Shown: in pieces, positions 7,354 through 15,722 of the stretch
Position numbering within the stretch: position 1 is the first letter of the stretch
Layout of the letters: the number at the start of each line of letters is the position of its first letter
Assembly (NCBI RefSeq): GCF_017312485.1
Contig: NZ_BMBA01000009.1
Location: forward strand, 69,154 to 133,153
Direction of reading: 5' to 3'
Origin: Clostridium zeae
GTDB lineage: Bacteria; Bacillota; Clostridia; Clostridiales; Clostridiaceae
Length of the DNA stretch: 64,000 nt
Notes under the pieces: generated by a model
The model's input: the letters and a program-made list of their open reading frames with translations, nothing else
Told to the model about the DNA's origin: nothing
Database searches by the model: none
Position numbers and translations under genes: made by a program

Positions 7354-9016
7354 AGTACTATTATTAACAAAGATATTCTTGAAAACAGGTTTTGGAAATA
7401 CAAGAAGATGTAAAAGAAAAACTAATTCTAAGATAGTAAATGCATTAATTTTATTATTTACTGTACCAATGATAATGTTTGGTATTGGAGGAATGACCTT
7501 TGGTATATTCGAAGTTCTTCATCAGCTTAATCAAGAAGGGCTTTTAATTGGTATGGCATATAACTTGATTTCTGTAGTAATATTTATATTTGGAATAATG
7601 TCTGTAATAAGTATTTTTTATTTCTCAAAAGATATAGATTTTGTACTGCCACTTCCTTTTAAAGCACATGAGATATCTTTGGCTAAGTTTATAACTGTAA
7701 TAATATATCAATATATGATACAAGTATTTGTATTATTGCCTGCAATAGGTATATATGGTTTTAAGACTGGAGCAGGTATAGGCTTCTATCTAGCTTCAAT
7801 AATATGTTTTATATTTATGCCTATATTGCCAGTGACATATTGCTCGCTTATAGCTATGCTACTTATGAGATTCACAAACCTTGCAAAGCATAAAGATGCC
7901 TTTAGAGTTGTAACTGGTCTAATAGCTATATTTATAGCTGTAGGAATTAATATCTTTTCAAATACGTTAGGATCAAGAGCAGGTTCATCTGGGGATGCAC
8001 AGCAGCTTATAAATAACTTAATTGCAAATAAGAATTCAGCAGTAGCTGGGCTTTCTAGCTTTTTTATAACAGCAAAAATAGGAACCTATGCCACAATAGC
8101 AGAAAGCACTTCAAAGATGGCTGTTAACCTAGTCTTATTTGTATTAATTAATGCTTTAGCATTGGTTGTGTTTATAGTAATTGCTGATAAATTATACCTT
8201 AAGGGCGCAGTTGGAAATTCCGAAAGTTTTGGTGGTAGAAAAGAATTAAAGAAAGAAGCATTGGATAAGAGCACAAAAGAAAAGTCTCAGCTTATGACTT
8301 GGTTCAATAAAGAACTTCTACTTTTATTTAGAACACCAGCATATCTTTTGAACTGTATTTCTACTGTTATAATAATACCTGTTGCCTTTGCTATGCCTAT
8401 GATTGCTCAAGGTGGAATAGGTAAGATAAATGAGACCGCTAAATCAGTACTAGCTGATACACATAGTTTTAACATAATAATCGGAGTGGCTTTTGCAGTT
8501 GTTATCTTCTTTACTGCAACTAACCCTACAGCATCAACTTCTATTTCAAGAGAAGGTGATAATCTTTATATATCAAAGTTCTTGCCAGTAAGCTTTATGA
8601 CACAAATTATGGCTAAGGTATTAATATCAGTGCTAATAAATAGTCTATTAGTGATTATGTTTATGATAGCAGGTATAGTTGTTGGTGTGCCAATTACTTT
8701 GCTATTGTTGATATTCATTCTAGCAATATTGGAGATATTTATGTTCTCAATGCTGGGAATATTGATTGATCTACAGTCGCCAAAGCTTGTTTGGGATGAT
8801 GAGCAAAAGGCTGTAAAACAAAATTTGAACCCATTAAAATGTGTACTTATAGGGTTAGTTATTGGTGGAGTTGGAGCAGTAGCAACTATATTTATAGGTG
8901 CAAATTATTTAATATCATATTTTGCGTTGGCATTAATAACTTTGGTATTAAATATTGTATTATATAAAATACTAAGTACTGTAGGTGTTAAGATGTTTAG
9001 CAACCTAACAGATTAA
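7346..9016 (+). CDS. ABC-2 type exporter permease, large putative ABC exporter family
   Basis: 556 residues with about 12 membrane segments, far larger than the usual 250-residue ABC-2 subunit; it probably carries two six-helix halves in one chain, so one copy may suffice per transporter. Cytoplasmic landmarks are FYFSKDIDFVLPLPFKAHEI and TSISREGDNLYISKFLPVS, which recur in this clostridial exporter family. It starts inside the end of the ATPase gene, which indicates translational coupling. Substrate unknown; peptide or lipid export is a guess. Confidence 0.8.
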   Translation: MNRVLLLTKIFLKTGFGNTRRCKRKTNSKIVNALILLFTVPMIMFGIGGMTFGIFEVLHQLNQEGLLIGMAYNLISVVIFIFGIMSVISIFYFSKDIDFVLPLPFKAHEISLAKFITVIIYQYMIQVFVLLPAIGIYGFKTGAGIGFYLASIICFIFMPILPVTYCSLIAMLLMRFTNLAKHKDAFRVVTGLIAIFIAVGINIFSNTLGSRAGSSGDAQQLINNLIANKNSAVAGLSSFFITAKIGTYATIAESTSKMAVNLVLFVLINALALVVFIVIADKLYLKGAVGNSESFGGRKELKKEALDKSTKEKSQLMTWFNKELLLLFRTPAYLLNCISTVIIIPVAFAMPMIAQGGIGKINETAKSVLADTHSFNIIIGVAFAVVIFFTATNPTASTSISREGDNLYISKFLPVSFMTQIMAKVLISVLINSLLVIMFMIAGIVVGVPITLLLLIFILAILEIFMFSMLGILIDLQSPKLVWDDEQKAVKQNLNPLKCVLIGLVIGGVGAVATIFIGANYLISYFALALITLVLNIVLYKILSTVGVKMFSNLTD

Positions 9017-9129
9017 AAATACATTTGTTAAATGTTTGTTAAGAATATAAAAATGATGAAACTTTTAGTATCTTTTCTACGTCTATATATATAAAGAGTT
9101 TATATAGCGAAACTTAGTTTATACTTGTT

Positions 9130-9157
9130 CGAAAATCTCGGCTTCTGGGGATTTTCG
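9130..9157 (+). other. Hairpin after the ABC exporter
   Basis: CGAAAATC pairs with GATTTTCG across a short loop. There is no T-run, so this is a weak terminator or an mRNA 3' stabiliser at most. Confidence 0.4.
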
Positions 9158-9252
9158 TGCATGCATAAATTAATAGTTGAGCTAGGAATTCTGTAAAAGG
9201 AAAGTTAGATGTTTTAGTTTTGTAGTTTACCGAGATCTAGAGGAGTGAGTTT

Positions 9253-9465
9253 ATGGAAAAGAAATTAAAAGAACTTTTATCAGTTACAGATGATGATATA
9301 AGATATTTAGCATACGGTATAGGATCAGGCACTACTATTGGACTGATTCTGGGTTTCTTTATAAGTAACCCTCCTCTAGGGTTCTCTTTAGGTGGAGTAC
9401 TGGGTATCATCGTATCTGGAATATATTCGATATACAAAAAAATTGTTGAAACTAAAAAAGATTGA
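9253..9465 (+). CDS. Small two-helix membrane protein
   Basis: 70 residues: a charged N-terminus containing TDDDIRYLAYG, then two membrane segments (about 20-38 and 41-58) separated by an NPP turn, and a basic tail. GGAG lies about 9 bp before the ATG. Both strands are open here, but the ribosome site and hydrophobic pattern support the plus strand. It ends just before a two-way terminator. No family recognised; it may be a small membrane subunit or stress protein. Confidence 0.6.
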   Translation: MEKKLKELLSVTDDDIRYLAYGIGSGTTIGLILGFFISNPPLGFSLGGVLGIIVSGIYSIYKKIVETKKD

Positions 9466-9480
9466 CTGCTAAAAAGGTTA

Positions 9481-9526
9481 AGAAAGGATGCTAGAAGTGA
9501 AATTTATTTCTAGTATCCTTTTCTAT
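9481..9526. terminator. Two-way terminator between converging genes
   Basis: AAGGATGCTAGAA pairs with TTCTAGTATCCTT (one G-T pair). A purine-rich run lies on the left and TTTTCT on the right, between the 70-residue gene and the second MATE gene. Confidence 0.75.
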
Positions 9527-9529
9527 TAA

Positions 9530-9556
9530 GTTAATTATGAAGTAATTCATCTATAA
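9530..9556 (+). repeat. Fragment of repeat family D (right arm only)
   Basis: TTAATTATGAAGTAATTCAT and the following CTATA match the right arm of repeat D copy 3 with about two changes. The stop codon of the MATE gene (9551-9553) lies within it. Confidence 0.6.
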
Positions 9557-10891
9557 CGCACTAAAACGTCTTCGAAATAATATGAAGATTATAGAACCAT
9601 CAACGACCCATTGTATACCTGTAATTAGCCAAGCGTATGTAACAGGCAGTTTAAAGATATGAATTACTATAAACATTAGAGGAAGCCTAATGGCCCAACT
9701 GGAGAACATAGATACTTTAAAAGGTGTCTTAGTATCTCCTGAACCTTTTAAAACTCCTCCTGCAACCATAGATAAAGCCATAAATGGCTGCTCTATTGAT
9801 GCTAACATGAGACAAATAATAGCTTCGTTTATAACAAATTTTTCACTTGAGGCTATAAATAGAGAAACTAAAAATCTAGGAATAACTAAAAATAATATGG
9901 AGCAGATTAGCATAATAAGTGTAGCTAAAAATATAGAACAATAAGCATATTCTTTGGCTTTTTTATAATCTCTTTCGCCAATTTTTTTTCCAACTAAGGC
10001 TGTGGCTGCAACAGCAAAACCCCATCCAGGCATAAAGGATATTGATTCTATAGATGTTGTTATTTGATTAGCTGCGAAAGCAAAACTTCCTAAGGAAACT
10101 ATAAAGAAATTACTTAAAAGCCTACTTATACTAAAAGCGCCCTCTTGAAGCGCGGAAGGAATGGACAAAGTCATAAGACTTTTGAACATTGAATAGTTTA
10201 ATTGCCTTATATATTTAAATCTTACTTTTATTTCAGAATATCTGTACATATAAAATAGTATAAAAATAAAACCTACAATTTGTGCAGAAGTAGTTGCAAT
10301 TGCTGCGCCCATAATTCCCATAGGATGTAGGCCAAGCTTACCAAAGATTAAAATATAATCTAAAGATATATTTATTATATTTATTATTATAGAAGCTATT
10401 AAAGGTGTTTTAGTATTTCCAGAGCCTCTTAGGGAAGCATTGAGGCTATTCATAAACATATTAAAGGTAATGCCTATAGAGGCTATTTTCATATAAGGAG
10501 TACCTAGGTGTATGATATTTTCTTCAGCCCCTACTATTCTAAACAACAATGAGGAACTAAAGAAAAGAAAAGCAAAAACACATATTGAAATTATTACTGA
10601 AGTTAAAAAGCCCAAAGTTGCGTATTCTTCAGCCATATCAAGCTTGTTAGCGCCTATTTTTCTTGCAACCAAAGAAGATATACCTATTGATATTCCATTG
10701 GCCACAAGTATATTAGAAAAGGTATATATTATTTCACTGCCAAGTCCTACACTGCTTACAGCTAAATTGCCACCATATTTTCCTACCATCATAGTATCAA
10801 ATACACCAATCATCATATACAGAATCATTTCACCTACTGCCGGTAAGGCTATATTCAATACATCTATAATAGTATTTTTATATATTTTCAT
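9551..10891 (-). CDS. MATE-family efflux transporter (second)
   Basis: 446 residues with 12 predicted helices. MATE blocks include IALPAVGEMILYMMIGVFDTMMVGKY near the start, LNASLRGSGNTKTPL in the middle and VAGGVLKGSGDTKTPFKVS in the second half; the repeated R/K-G-S-G-x-T-K-T-P is typical of the DinF/NorM group. It is only distantly similar to the MATE at 3057-4397, so it is not a recent duplicate. AGGAGAG precedes the ATG. Single gene; its stop codon falls inside a repeat D fragment. Confidence 0.92.
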   Translation of the reverse strand: MKIYKNTIIDVLNIALPAVGEMILYMMIGVFDTMMVGKYGGNLAVSSVGLGSEIIYTFSNILVANGISIGISSLVARKIGANKLDMAEEYATLGFLTSVIISICVFAFLFFSSSLLFRIVGAEENIIHLGTPYMKIASIGITFNMFMNSLNASLRGSGNTKTPLIASIIINIINISLDYILIFGKLGLHPMGIMGAAIATTSAQIVGFIFILFYMYRYSEIKVRFKYIRQLNYSMFKSLMTLSIPSALQEGAFSISRLLSNFFIVSLGSFAFAANQITTSIESISFMPGWGFAVAATALVGKKIGERDYKKAKEYAYCSIFLATLIMLICSILFLVIPRFLVSLFIASSEKFVINEAIICLMLASIEQPFMALSMVAGGVLKGSGDTKTPFKVSMFSSWAIRLPLMFIVIHIFKLPVTYAWLITGIQWVVDGSIIFILFRRRFSAL

Positions 10892-11341
10892 ATAACTCTC
10901 CTCTCATAAAAAATCATAATAATTATATCACAGTACTTATAATTAAGTGGTGGAGTTAAATTAAACGTATTGTTGAAGTTTAAGAGATACCAATAAAGCT
11001 AGTTAAGACCCAGAAGAGTAGTCTATAAATTTGAATCATAGAGCTTTGATTTATAAAATGGTGATACTAAGTGTAACATATATTTACATATAATAAAATT
11101 ATTAATATAATTGTATTGGATTAACATTGATAAAGTCTGTATATTTGAAGTTTACTTATACTATTTTTAAGTTTTAAGATAATTACTTATGCCTTATCTT
11201 CTTGATTAATTTTTATCGTATCCTTAGAAATCATACAGGAAAGCTATAGGGATATAAATAATATATGGCGTTATGTCTTTAAGTTAAATACTGTAACATA
11301 ATTAAAGTTAAGAGTGCAAGAAAGGCTGGTGAATAAAGTAT
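10892..11341. other. 450-bp gene-less region upstream of the LytTR regulator
   Basis: AT-rich sequence between divergent genes. I see no ORF with a ribosome site and no clear riboswitch. Two AAGTTAA boxes (11281-11287 and 11305-11311) near the regulator start might be LytTR contacts, but their 24-bp spacing is not the usual one. Confidence 0.4.
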
Positions 11342-12073
11342 ATGAATATAATATTATGTGAAGATGATGAGAAGCAAAGAATAGATATATTGAGGAATAT
11401 AGATTATATAATAAAAGAAAATAATCTAGAGATGAATATTTATATGTCTACAGATAGCCCTCATGATGTCTTAAAGATTGCTGATGAAAGTTCAGAAGTT
11501 AAGTTATACATATTAGATGTAAATCTTAATTCTAACATAAACGGAATAGAATTGGCTGATAAAATAAGAAATAAGGATTCACAATCTTACTTAATATTTA
11601 TCACTAGTCATTCGGAGCTTGCCTACTTAACATTTAAATATAAGGTAGAAGCCTTTGATTATTTAGTTAAGGATTCGAGAGACAATCTGTTTAAGGATTT
11701 AAAAGATGCTTTAATAAAGATACAAAAAAGGTCTCTTGGGGGAGACGAAAATAAAAAGTTTTTTATAATAAGAGATGGAAAGTCTATAACAAAGATTGAG
11801 TTTAAAGACATATTATTCTTTGAAACTACGGCAATTAAAAATAAACTTAAGGTTAACTGTATTAATAGATGTAAAGAATTTTATAGTAAGTTAAAAGATG
11901 TAGAGGAATGTTTAGATGAAAGCTTTATTAAGTGCCATAAATCTTTCATTGTGAATACGGATAATATTGATTTAGTAAACAAGAAAGAAAAGCTTATCTA
12001 TATGAAAAATGGACAGACTTGTTACTTATCAAAAACTTATGTAAAAGATTTATTAGAAAAAATTAAAACATGA
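11342..12073 (+). CDS. LytTR-family response regulator (AgrA/ComE-like)
   Basis: 243 residues. Residues 1-125 form a receiver: acidic pocket E7-D8-D9, phospho-acceptor Asp59 in YILDVNLN, a conserved T/S in ITSHSE and Lys in YLVKDS. Residues about 140-243 are a LytTR DNA-binding domain (DILFFETTAIKNKLKV, then CHKSFIVNTDNID). Such regulators normally serve peptide quorum or bacteriocin circuits with a HPK10 histidine kinase, yet no kinase gene lies beside it here. Two small membrane-protein genes follow and may be targets or partners. Confidence 0.9.
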   Translation: MNIILCEDDEKQRIDILRNIDYIIKENNLEMNIYMSTDSPHDVLKIADESSEVKLYILDVNLNSNINGIELADKIRNKDSQSYLIFITSHSELAYLTFKYKVEAFDYLVKDSRDNLFKDLKDALIKIQKRSLGGDENKKFFIIRDGKSITKIEFKDILFFETTAIKNKLKVNCINRCKEFYSKLKDVEECLDESFIKCHKSFIVNTDNIDLVNKKEKLIYMKNGQTCYLSKTYVKDLLEKIKT

Positions 12074-12216
12074 TAAGTAGTTATATAGCTTACGATCCGG
12101 TTAGAAGTGAAATTGTATGTTTCAGTATATAAAAATATCAATACCTATATTAATTTGATAGCATTAAGTTAGTATTATTATGGCGTAGGTAAAATTAAAA
12201 GATTAAGAGGTATAGT

Positions 12217-12504
12217 ATGGAAATATTTGTGTTATGTTTAAAATTAATGATTACAGTAACCCTTTCAACAGTTATTTTTTCAAAGATATTTTCTACATTA
12301 AATAGGAGTATTCTAAAATTATTCATTCCTATACAGAGGTTCATCAATAGATTGAAAAGAAAGAGCATGTACAGCGGAATTGCTTTTATATGTACTTTTA
12401 TGGTAATTACCTTAATAAATGATAAGTATAATCTCAGTTATATTAGTTATGGAGTATTATTTGGATTAGCAAATGCATTGATAAGTATTTGTTTTTATGG
12501 ATAG
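12217..12504 (+). CDS. Small membrane protein of unknown function
   Basis: 95 residues with three probable membrane segments (about 3-24, 50-66 and 73-94) and a strongly basic loop between the first two (RFINRLKRKS). AGAGG precedes the ATG. I do not recognise a family. It is shorter than AgrB peptidases and lacks their His/Cys pair, so it is not an AgrB. It sits 143 bp after the LytTR regulator and 52 bp before a 28-codon peptide gene, the same strand for all three. Confidence 0.6.
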   Translation: MEIFVLCLKLMITVTLSTVIFSKIFSTLNRSILKLFIPIQRFINRLKRKSMYSGIAFICTFMVITLINDKYNLSYISYGVLFGLANALISICFYG

Positions 12505-12556
12505 ACAACTTAATATTTATTTGATCTAATTTTAGAATTGAAAAATGGAGGTAAAT

Positions 12557-12643
12557 ATGTCAAGCCTTAAAGCATTATTAAATTTATCACTCAATGTTTT
12601 AGCTACTTTTGTGATAGTTGCTTATTATTATTTTATAATTTAA
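12557..12643 (+). CDS. 28-residue hydrophobic peptide
   Basis: ATG 12557 follows an excellent ribosome site (AATGGAGG with 6-bp spacing) and runs to TAA at 12641-12643. The peptide has a short amphipathic start (SSLKALLNLSL) and then one membrane-spanning stretch ending YYYFII. It has no cysteine and no acidic tail, which argues against an AgrD-type cyclic peptide. It could be a leaderless pheromone, a small toxin or a membrane-protein partner. The strong ribosome site is the main evidence that it is translated. Confidence 0.5.
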   Translation: MSSLKALLNLSLNVLATFVIVAYYYFII

Positions 12644-12705
12644 TAGCATAGAAAAAAGAAACATCAACAAATCTATAAAAGCTATAAAATATCCAATCAA
12701 GAGTA

Positions 12706-12736
12706 ACTCGTAGGCGTATAACTTACGAGAATTTTT
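12706..12736 (+). terminator. Candidate terminator after the small-peptide gene
   Basis: CTCGTA pairs with TACGAG across an 11-base loop, followed by AATTTTTAT. Short stem, moderate terminator. Confidence 0.5.
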
Positions 12737-12899
12737 ATGTATTAGAGGCTTTTTTGTTGTATATGAAAATTAATCTTATAAAAAATGTGGAAATTTATTA
12801 AGAAAATATAAGATTTAAATTGATATATATATGAATTTTGTTAAATATCGTCCTTATATGCTATAATTGTAAATATATAATATAAAGAAGGTGGAGCAT

Positions 12900-13340
12900 A
12901 TGGCAGGGGATATATACTATGTGATCAGTGAAAGAGTGATTCCGGAAATATTCTTAAAGGTTTTAAAAGTAAATGAACTTTTATATACAGGAGAAGTAAA
13001 GGATATTACTGAGGGTATAAGGCAAGTTGGGATAAGTAGAAGTGCTTACTATAAGTATAAAGATCATGTGTTCCCGATGAGTGAAAGTATCAATTCAAAA
13101 AAGATAACTCTTGCAGTTAGCATGAGTCACGAGGCTGGAATATTATCGAAGGTTTTAGATAAGATAGCAGAGATGAAGGGTAATGTTCTTACAATAAATC
13201 AAGACATACCTATGAATATGATTGCTATTGCCACCATAACTGTTGACATATCTGGACTTGAAATTGATGTAAAAGCACTAATAAAGCAAATAGATTGTTT
13301 AAAAGGGGTTATTAAGGTAAAACTATTTGCTATGGAATAA
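12900..13340 (+). CDS. ACT-domain protein, UPF0735 (PheB-like)
   Basis: 146 residues from ATG 12900, preceded by AAGGTGG; a GTG at 12891 is part of that ribosome site. The N-terminus (YYVISERVIPEIFLKVLK) holds a predicted helix-turn-helix (ITEGIRQVGISRSAYYKYKD), and the C-terminal half is an ACT fold (HEAGILSKVLDKIAEMKGNV, then IDCLKGVIKVKL). ACT domains bind small ligands, often amino acids, and this family is found beside homoserine dehydrogenase or prephenate dehydratase in Firmicutes. Here the neighbour is an aminopeptidase. Confidence 0.9.
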   Translation: MAGDIYYVISERVIPEIFLKVLKVNELLYTGEVKDITEGIRQVGISRSAYYKYKDHVFPMSESINSKKITLAVSMSHEAGILSKVLDKIAEMKGNVLTINQDIPMNMIAIATITVDISGLEIDVKALIKQIDCLKGVIKVKLFAME

Positions 13341-13459
13341 TTTGTGATATAATTACAATAAATATAAGATTATCAGTTAACTTTAAATATTCAGAAATTT
13401 TAATTGGGATATTGATTGGTTACTTATAGTTAAAGTTAATTGCAAGAGGAGTGATTTGG

Positions 13460-14704
13460 TTGAAGAAAAATATTTTTATAAATAATAGAAAGAGACTTTT
13501 TGATAAACTTGAAGATGGAGCAATGGTTGTACTTTTAGCTGGAGAAGCACCTAAAAAAACAGCTGATGAAATATATCCATTTACTCCAAATAGAAATTTC
13601 TATTATATTACTGGAATAAATGAAGAAAAACATAAGGTAGTGCTTTTCAAAGCAAATGGGGTTGAAGAGGAAATTTTATTTATACAAAAACCAGATCCAG
13701 TTAAAGAAAAATGGGTTGGCAAGACTGTAAGAGAATCTGAAGCTATTGAGCTGTCAGGGATTGAAACAGTTTTATATTTAGAAGATTTTAATAGCACTAT
13801 AAATCAAAAGTTATCTTCAGGAAAGGTAAAAGCTTTTTATCTAGACTTGGAAAGAAGAAGTTTTGAAGACAGAATTACCATATCAGAAGAGTTTGGCCAG
13901 GATATATCAAAAAGATATCCTTATATAACTATAAAAAATGCGTATGGATTAATTTCAGAGCTTAGAACTATAAAGGCTCCTGAAGAAATTGAAGAGATGA
14001 AAAAAGCCATTGATATAACTATAGAAGGTGTAAACTCACTTATGAAAAATGCAAAGTCAGGTTTAAAGGAATATGAACTTGAAGCATACTTTGACTTCCA
14101 TTTAAAGAAAAATGGTGTTAAAGATTTTGCATTTAAGACAATAGCAGCAGCAGGGAAAAATGCAACAATTCTGCACTATGTTGAAAATAATAGTACTATA
14201 AATGAAGATGATCTTATATTATTCGACTTAGGTGCTCAATATAATTATTATAATGCAGATATTACTAGAACTTTTCCTATAAGCGGAAGGTTTACTGAAA
14301 GACAAAAGGCTGTTTATGAAGCTGTACTTAGAGTTAATGAAGCAATCATAGAGGCATTAAAACCAGGTGTGAATTTCCGGGAAATAAATAATAAAGCTAC
14401 TGATTTGATAGCAGAAGAATGTATTAAGTTAGGACTTATAAAAGATAAAAAAGATGTTAAAAACTACTATTGGCATAGTATAGGTCATGGACTAGGATTA
14501 GATACACATGATGTTGGTGAGAGAAATGTAGACTTAAGACCTGGTATGGTATATACAGTAGAACCAGGAATATATATAGAAGAGGAAGGCATTGGGGTAA
14601 GAATAGAAGATGATGTGCTAATAACAAAAAATGGTAATGAGGTTCTTACTAAAGCTATGATAAAATCAGTGGAAGATATTGAGAGGTTTATGAGTAATAG
14701 ATAA
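13460..14704 (+). CDS. Xaa-Pro aminopeptidase (aminopeptidase P type, M24B)
   Basis: 414 residues from TTG 13460, which is correctly spaced after AGAGGAG; a GTG at 13451 overlaps that site. The N-terminal domain (about 1-165) begins with KTADEIYPFTPNRNFYY, typical of bacterial PepP-like enzymes. The pita-bread catalytic domain follows with metal ligands in LILFDLGAQYNYYNADITR (two Asp), IGHGLGLDTHD (His), VEPGIYI (Glu) and VRIEDDVL (Glu). It removes N-terminal residues preceding proline in the cytoplasm, using two Mn ions. A second, shorter M24 peptidase is at 61096-62172. Confidence 0.93.
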   Translation: MKKNIFINNRKRLFDKLEDGAMVVLLAGEAPKKTADEIYPFTPNRNFYYITGINEEKHKVVLFKANGVEEEILFIQKPDPVKEKWVGKTVRESEAIELSGIETVLYLEDFNSTINQKLSSGKVKAFYLDLERRSFEDRITISEEFGQDISKRYPYITIKNAYGLISELRTIKAPEEIEEMKKAIDITIEGVNSLMKNAKSGLKEYELEAYFDFHLKKNGVKDFAFKTIAAAGKNATILHYVENNSTINEDDLILFDLGAQYNYYNADITRTFPISGRFTERQKAVYEAVLRVNEAIIEALKPGVNFREINNKATDLIAEECIKLGLIKDKKDVKNYYWHSIGHGLGLDTHDVGERNVDLRPGMVYTVEPGIYIEEEGIGVRIEDDVLITKNGNEVLTKAMIKSVEDIERFMSNR

Positions 14705-14784
14705 AACTTCAAATATATAATATCAATTAATACAATATGATAAATTTATATTACAAATAAATAATATAACAAGTGAGATGAATT

Positions 14785-14823
14785 GCAGCTAAGTGGTTTT
14801 AAATATATGAAACTTTTAGCTGC
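14785..14823 (+). promoter_or_regulatory. Hairpin in the leader of the zinc-ribbon membrane gene
   Basis: GCAGCTAA (14785-14792) pairs perfectly with TTAGCTGC (14816-14823), with GTTT facing GAAAC inside. It lies 22 bp before the start codon and is not followed by a T-run. Possible mRNA control element. Confidence 0.4.
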
Positions 14824-14844
14824 TTGCTTATAGGAGGAAATTTT

Positions 14845-15285
14845 ATGGGCTTTTTTCAGGGAAGATATGGTTTTGATCTTTTGTCTAAAATATTAGTTTT
14901 GTTAGGACTAATGTTTTCTCTATGGCATAATGTGATTACGTATGGGTTGGGGTTGCTTTTGATAGGATATGGCTTTTACAGAGCTTTCTCAAGAGATATA
15001 ACAAAAAGGAGCAACGAGGCACTAAGATTTGAAAGCTTTTTAAGAAGTAAGTTAGGAAAGTTGATTAATAATAGAAATAATTATGGAAATAGAAGTTCAT
15101 ATGGTAATAAAGGCTTTAGTTTTGGCAATTATAGAAATAAGGCATCTGCGTGGTACAACGAAAGAAAAAATTACAAAATAGTAAAATGTCCTAATTGTAG
15201 TCAAAAGTTAAGGCTTCCAAAAGGAAAAGGGAAGATAGTTGTGACTTGTAGAAAATGCTCTAATGAGTTTAAAATGAAAACTTGA
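14845..15285 (+). CDS. Membrane protein with C-terminal zinc ribbon
   Basis: 146 residues from ATG 14845, with AGGAGG at ideal spacing. Two membrane segments (about residues 13-30 and 33-48) are followed by a basic linker rich in Asn, Gly and Tyr (NNYGNRSSYGNKGFSFGNYR), then a zinc ribbon CPNCSQKLRLP with CRKCSNEF at the C-terminus. The fold suggests a tethered cytoplasmic metal-binding or nucleic-acid-binding tail. The phasin-like gene begins 20 bp later and ubiB follows, so it probably belongs to that operon. Confidence 0.7.
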   Translation: MGFFQGRYGFDLLSKILVLLGLMFSLWHNVITYGLGLLLIGYGFYRAFSRDITKRSNEALRFESFLRSKLGKLINNRNNYGNRSSYGNKGFSFGNYRNKASAWYNERKNYKIVKCPNCSQKLRLPKGKGKIVVTCRKCSNEFKMKT

Positions 15286-15304
15286 TTTATGAGGAGATGG
15301 TTAT

Positions 15305-15667
15305 ATGTTTAATGAACTAAAAAAGGTTATGCTAGCTGGAGTGGGTGCAGTAGCAACCACTTATGAAAAGGCTAATGAGATCGTAAATGAAATGGTCGAA
15401 AAGGGAAAAATAACAGTAGATGAAGGTAAAGAATTATCGGAAGAGTTAATGAGAGATTTTAAAGGAAAAGCTTCAACTACAACTAATAAGGTTATGGACA
15501 AAATTGATGATATTAGACCACTTACTAAACAAGAGTTAAATTCAGATTTAAAGGATAGAGATATTCCTACTAGAATGGAATTTGACAGTCTAAAGGATAG
15601 GGTTGAATTTTTAGAGTCTAAACTTTCGGAACTTATGGAAAAGCTTGATGAGGGCAAAGAAGAATAA
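15305..15667 (+). CDS. Phasin-like coiled-coil protein (COG3937 type)
   Basis: 120 residues. The N-terminus LKKVMLAGVGAVATTYEKAN is the hydrophobic-helical block of poly(3-hydroxyalkanoate) granule-associated (PhaI/PhaF-like) proteins, and the rest is helical, ending in a coiled coil (FDSLKDRVEFLESKLSELME). In clostridia such proteins commonly sit before an ABC1/UbiB kinase, as here, although these bacteria often make no polyhydroxyalkanoate. A membrane or protein-scaffold role is therefore more likely than granule coating, but this is an inference. Confidence 0.75.
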   Translation: MFNELKKVMLAGVGAVATTYEKANEIVNEMVEKGKITVDEGKELSEELMRDFKGKASTTTNKVMDKIDDIRPLTKQELNSDLKDRDIPTRMEFDSLKDRVEFLESKLSELMEKLDEGKEE

Positions 15668-15722
15668 ATAAAACAATGGGGGTTATTAACCTCCATTTAC
15701 CTTTATAACATTGAGGTGAACT

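Noticed and set aside
11278-11311. Pair of LytTR binding repeats before the response regulator
   Set aside because: Two AAGTTAA boxes exist, but start-to-start spacing is 24 bp rather than the usual 21-22, and the motif is common in AT-rich DNA.
12557-12643. AgrD-type cyclic lactone peptide
   Set aside because: The 28-residue peptide lacks the cysteine and the acidic C-terminal tail required for AgrD processing, and the 95-residue neighbour lacks AgrB catalytic residues.
15305-15667. True polyhydroxyalkanoate granule phasin
   Set aside because: The sequence is phasin-like but no phaC or other polymer genes are present; the UbiB neighbour favours another role.
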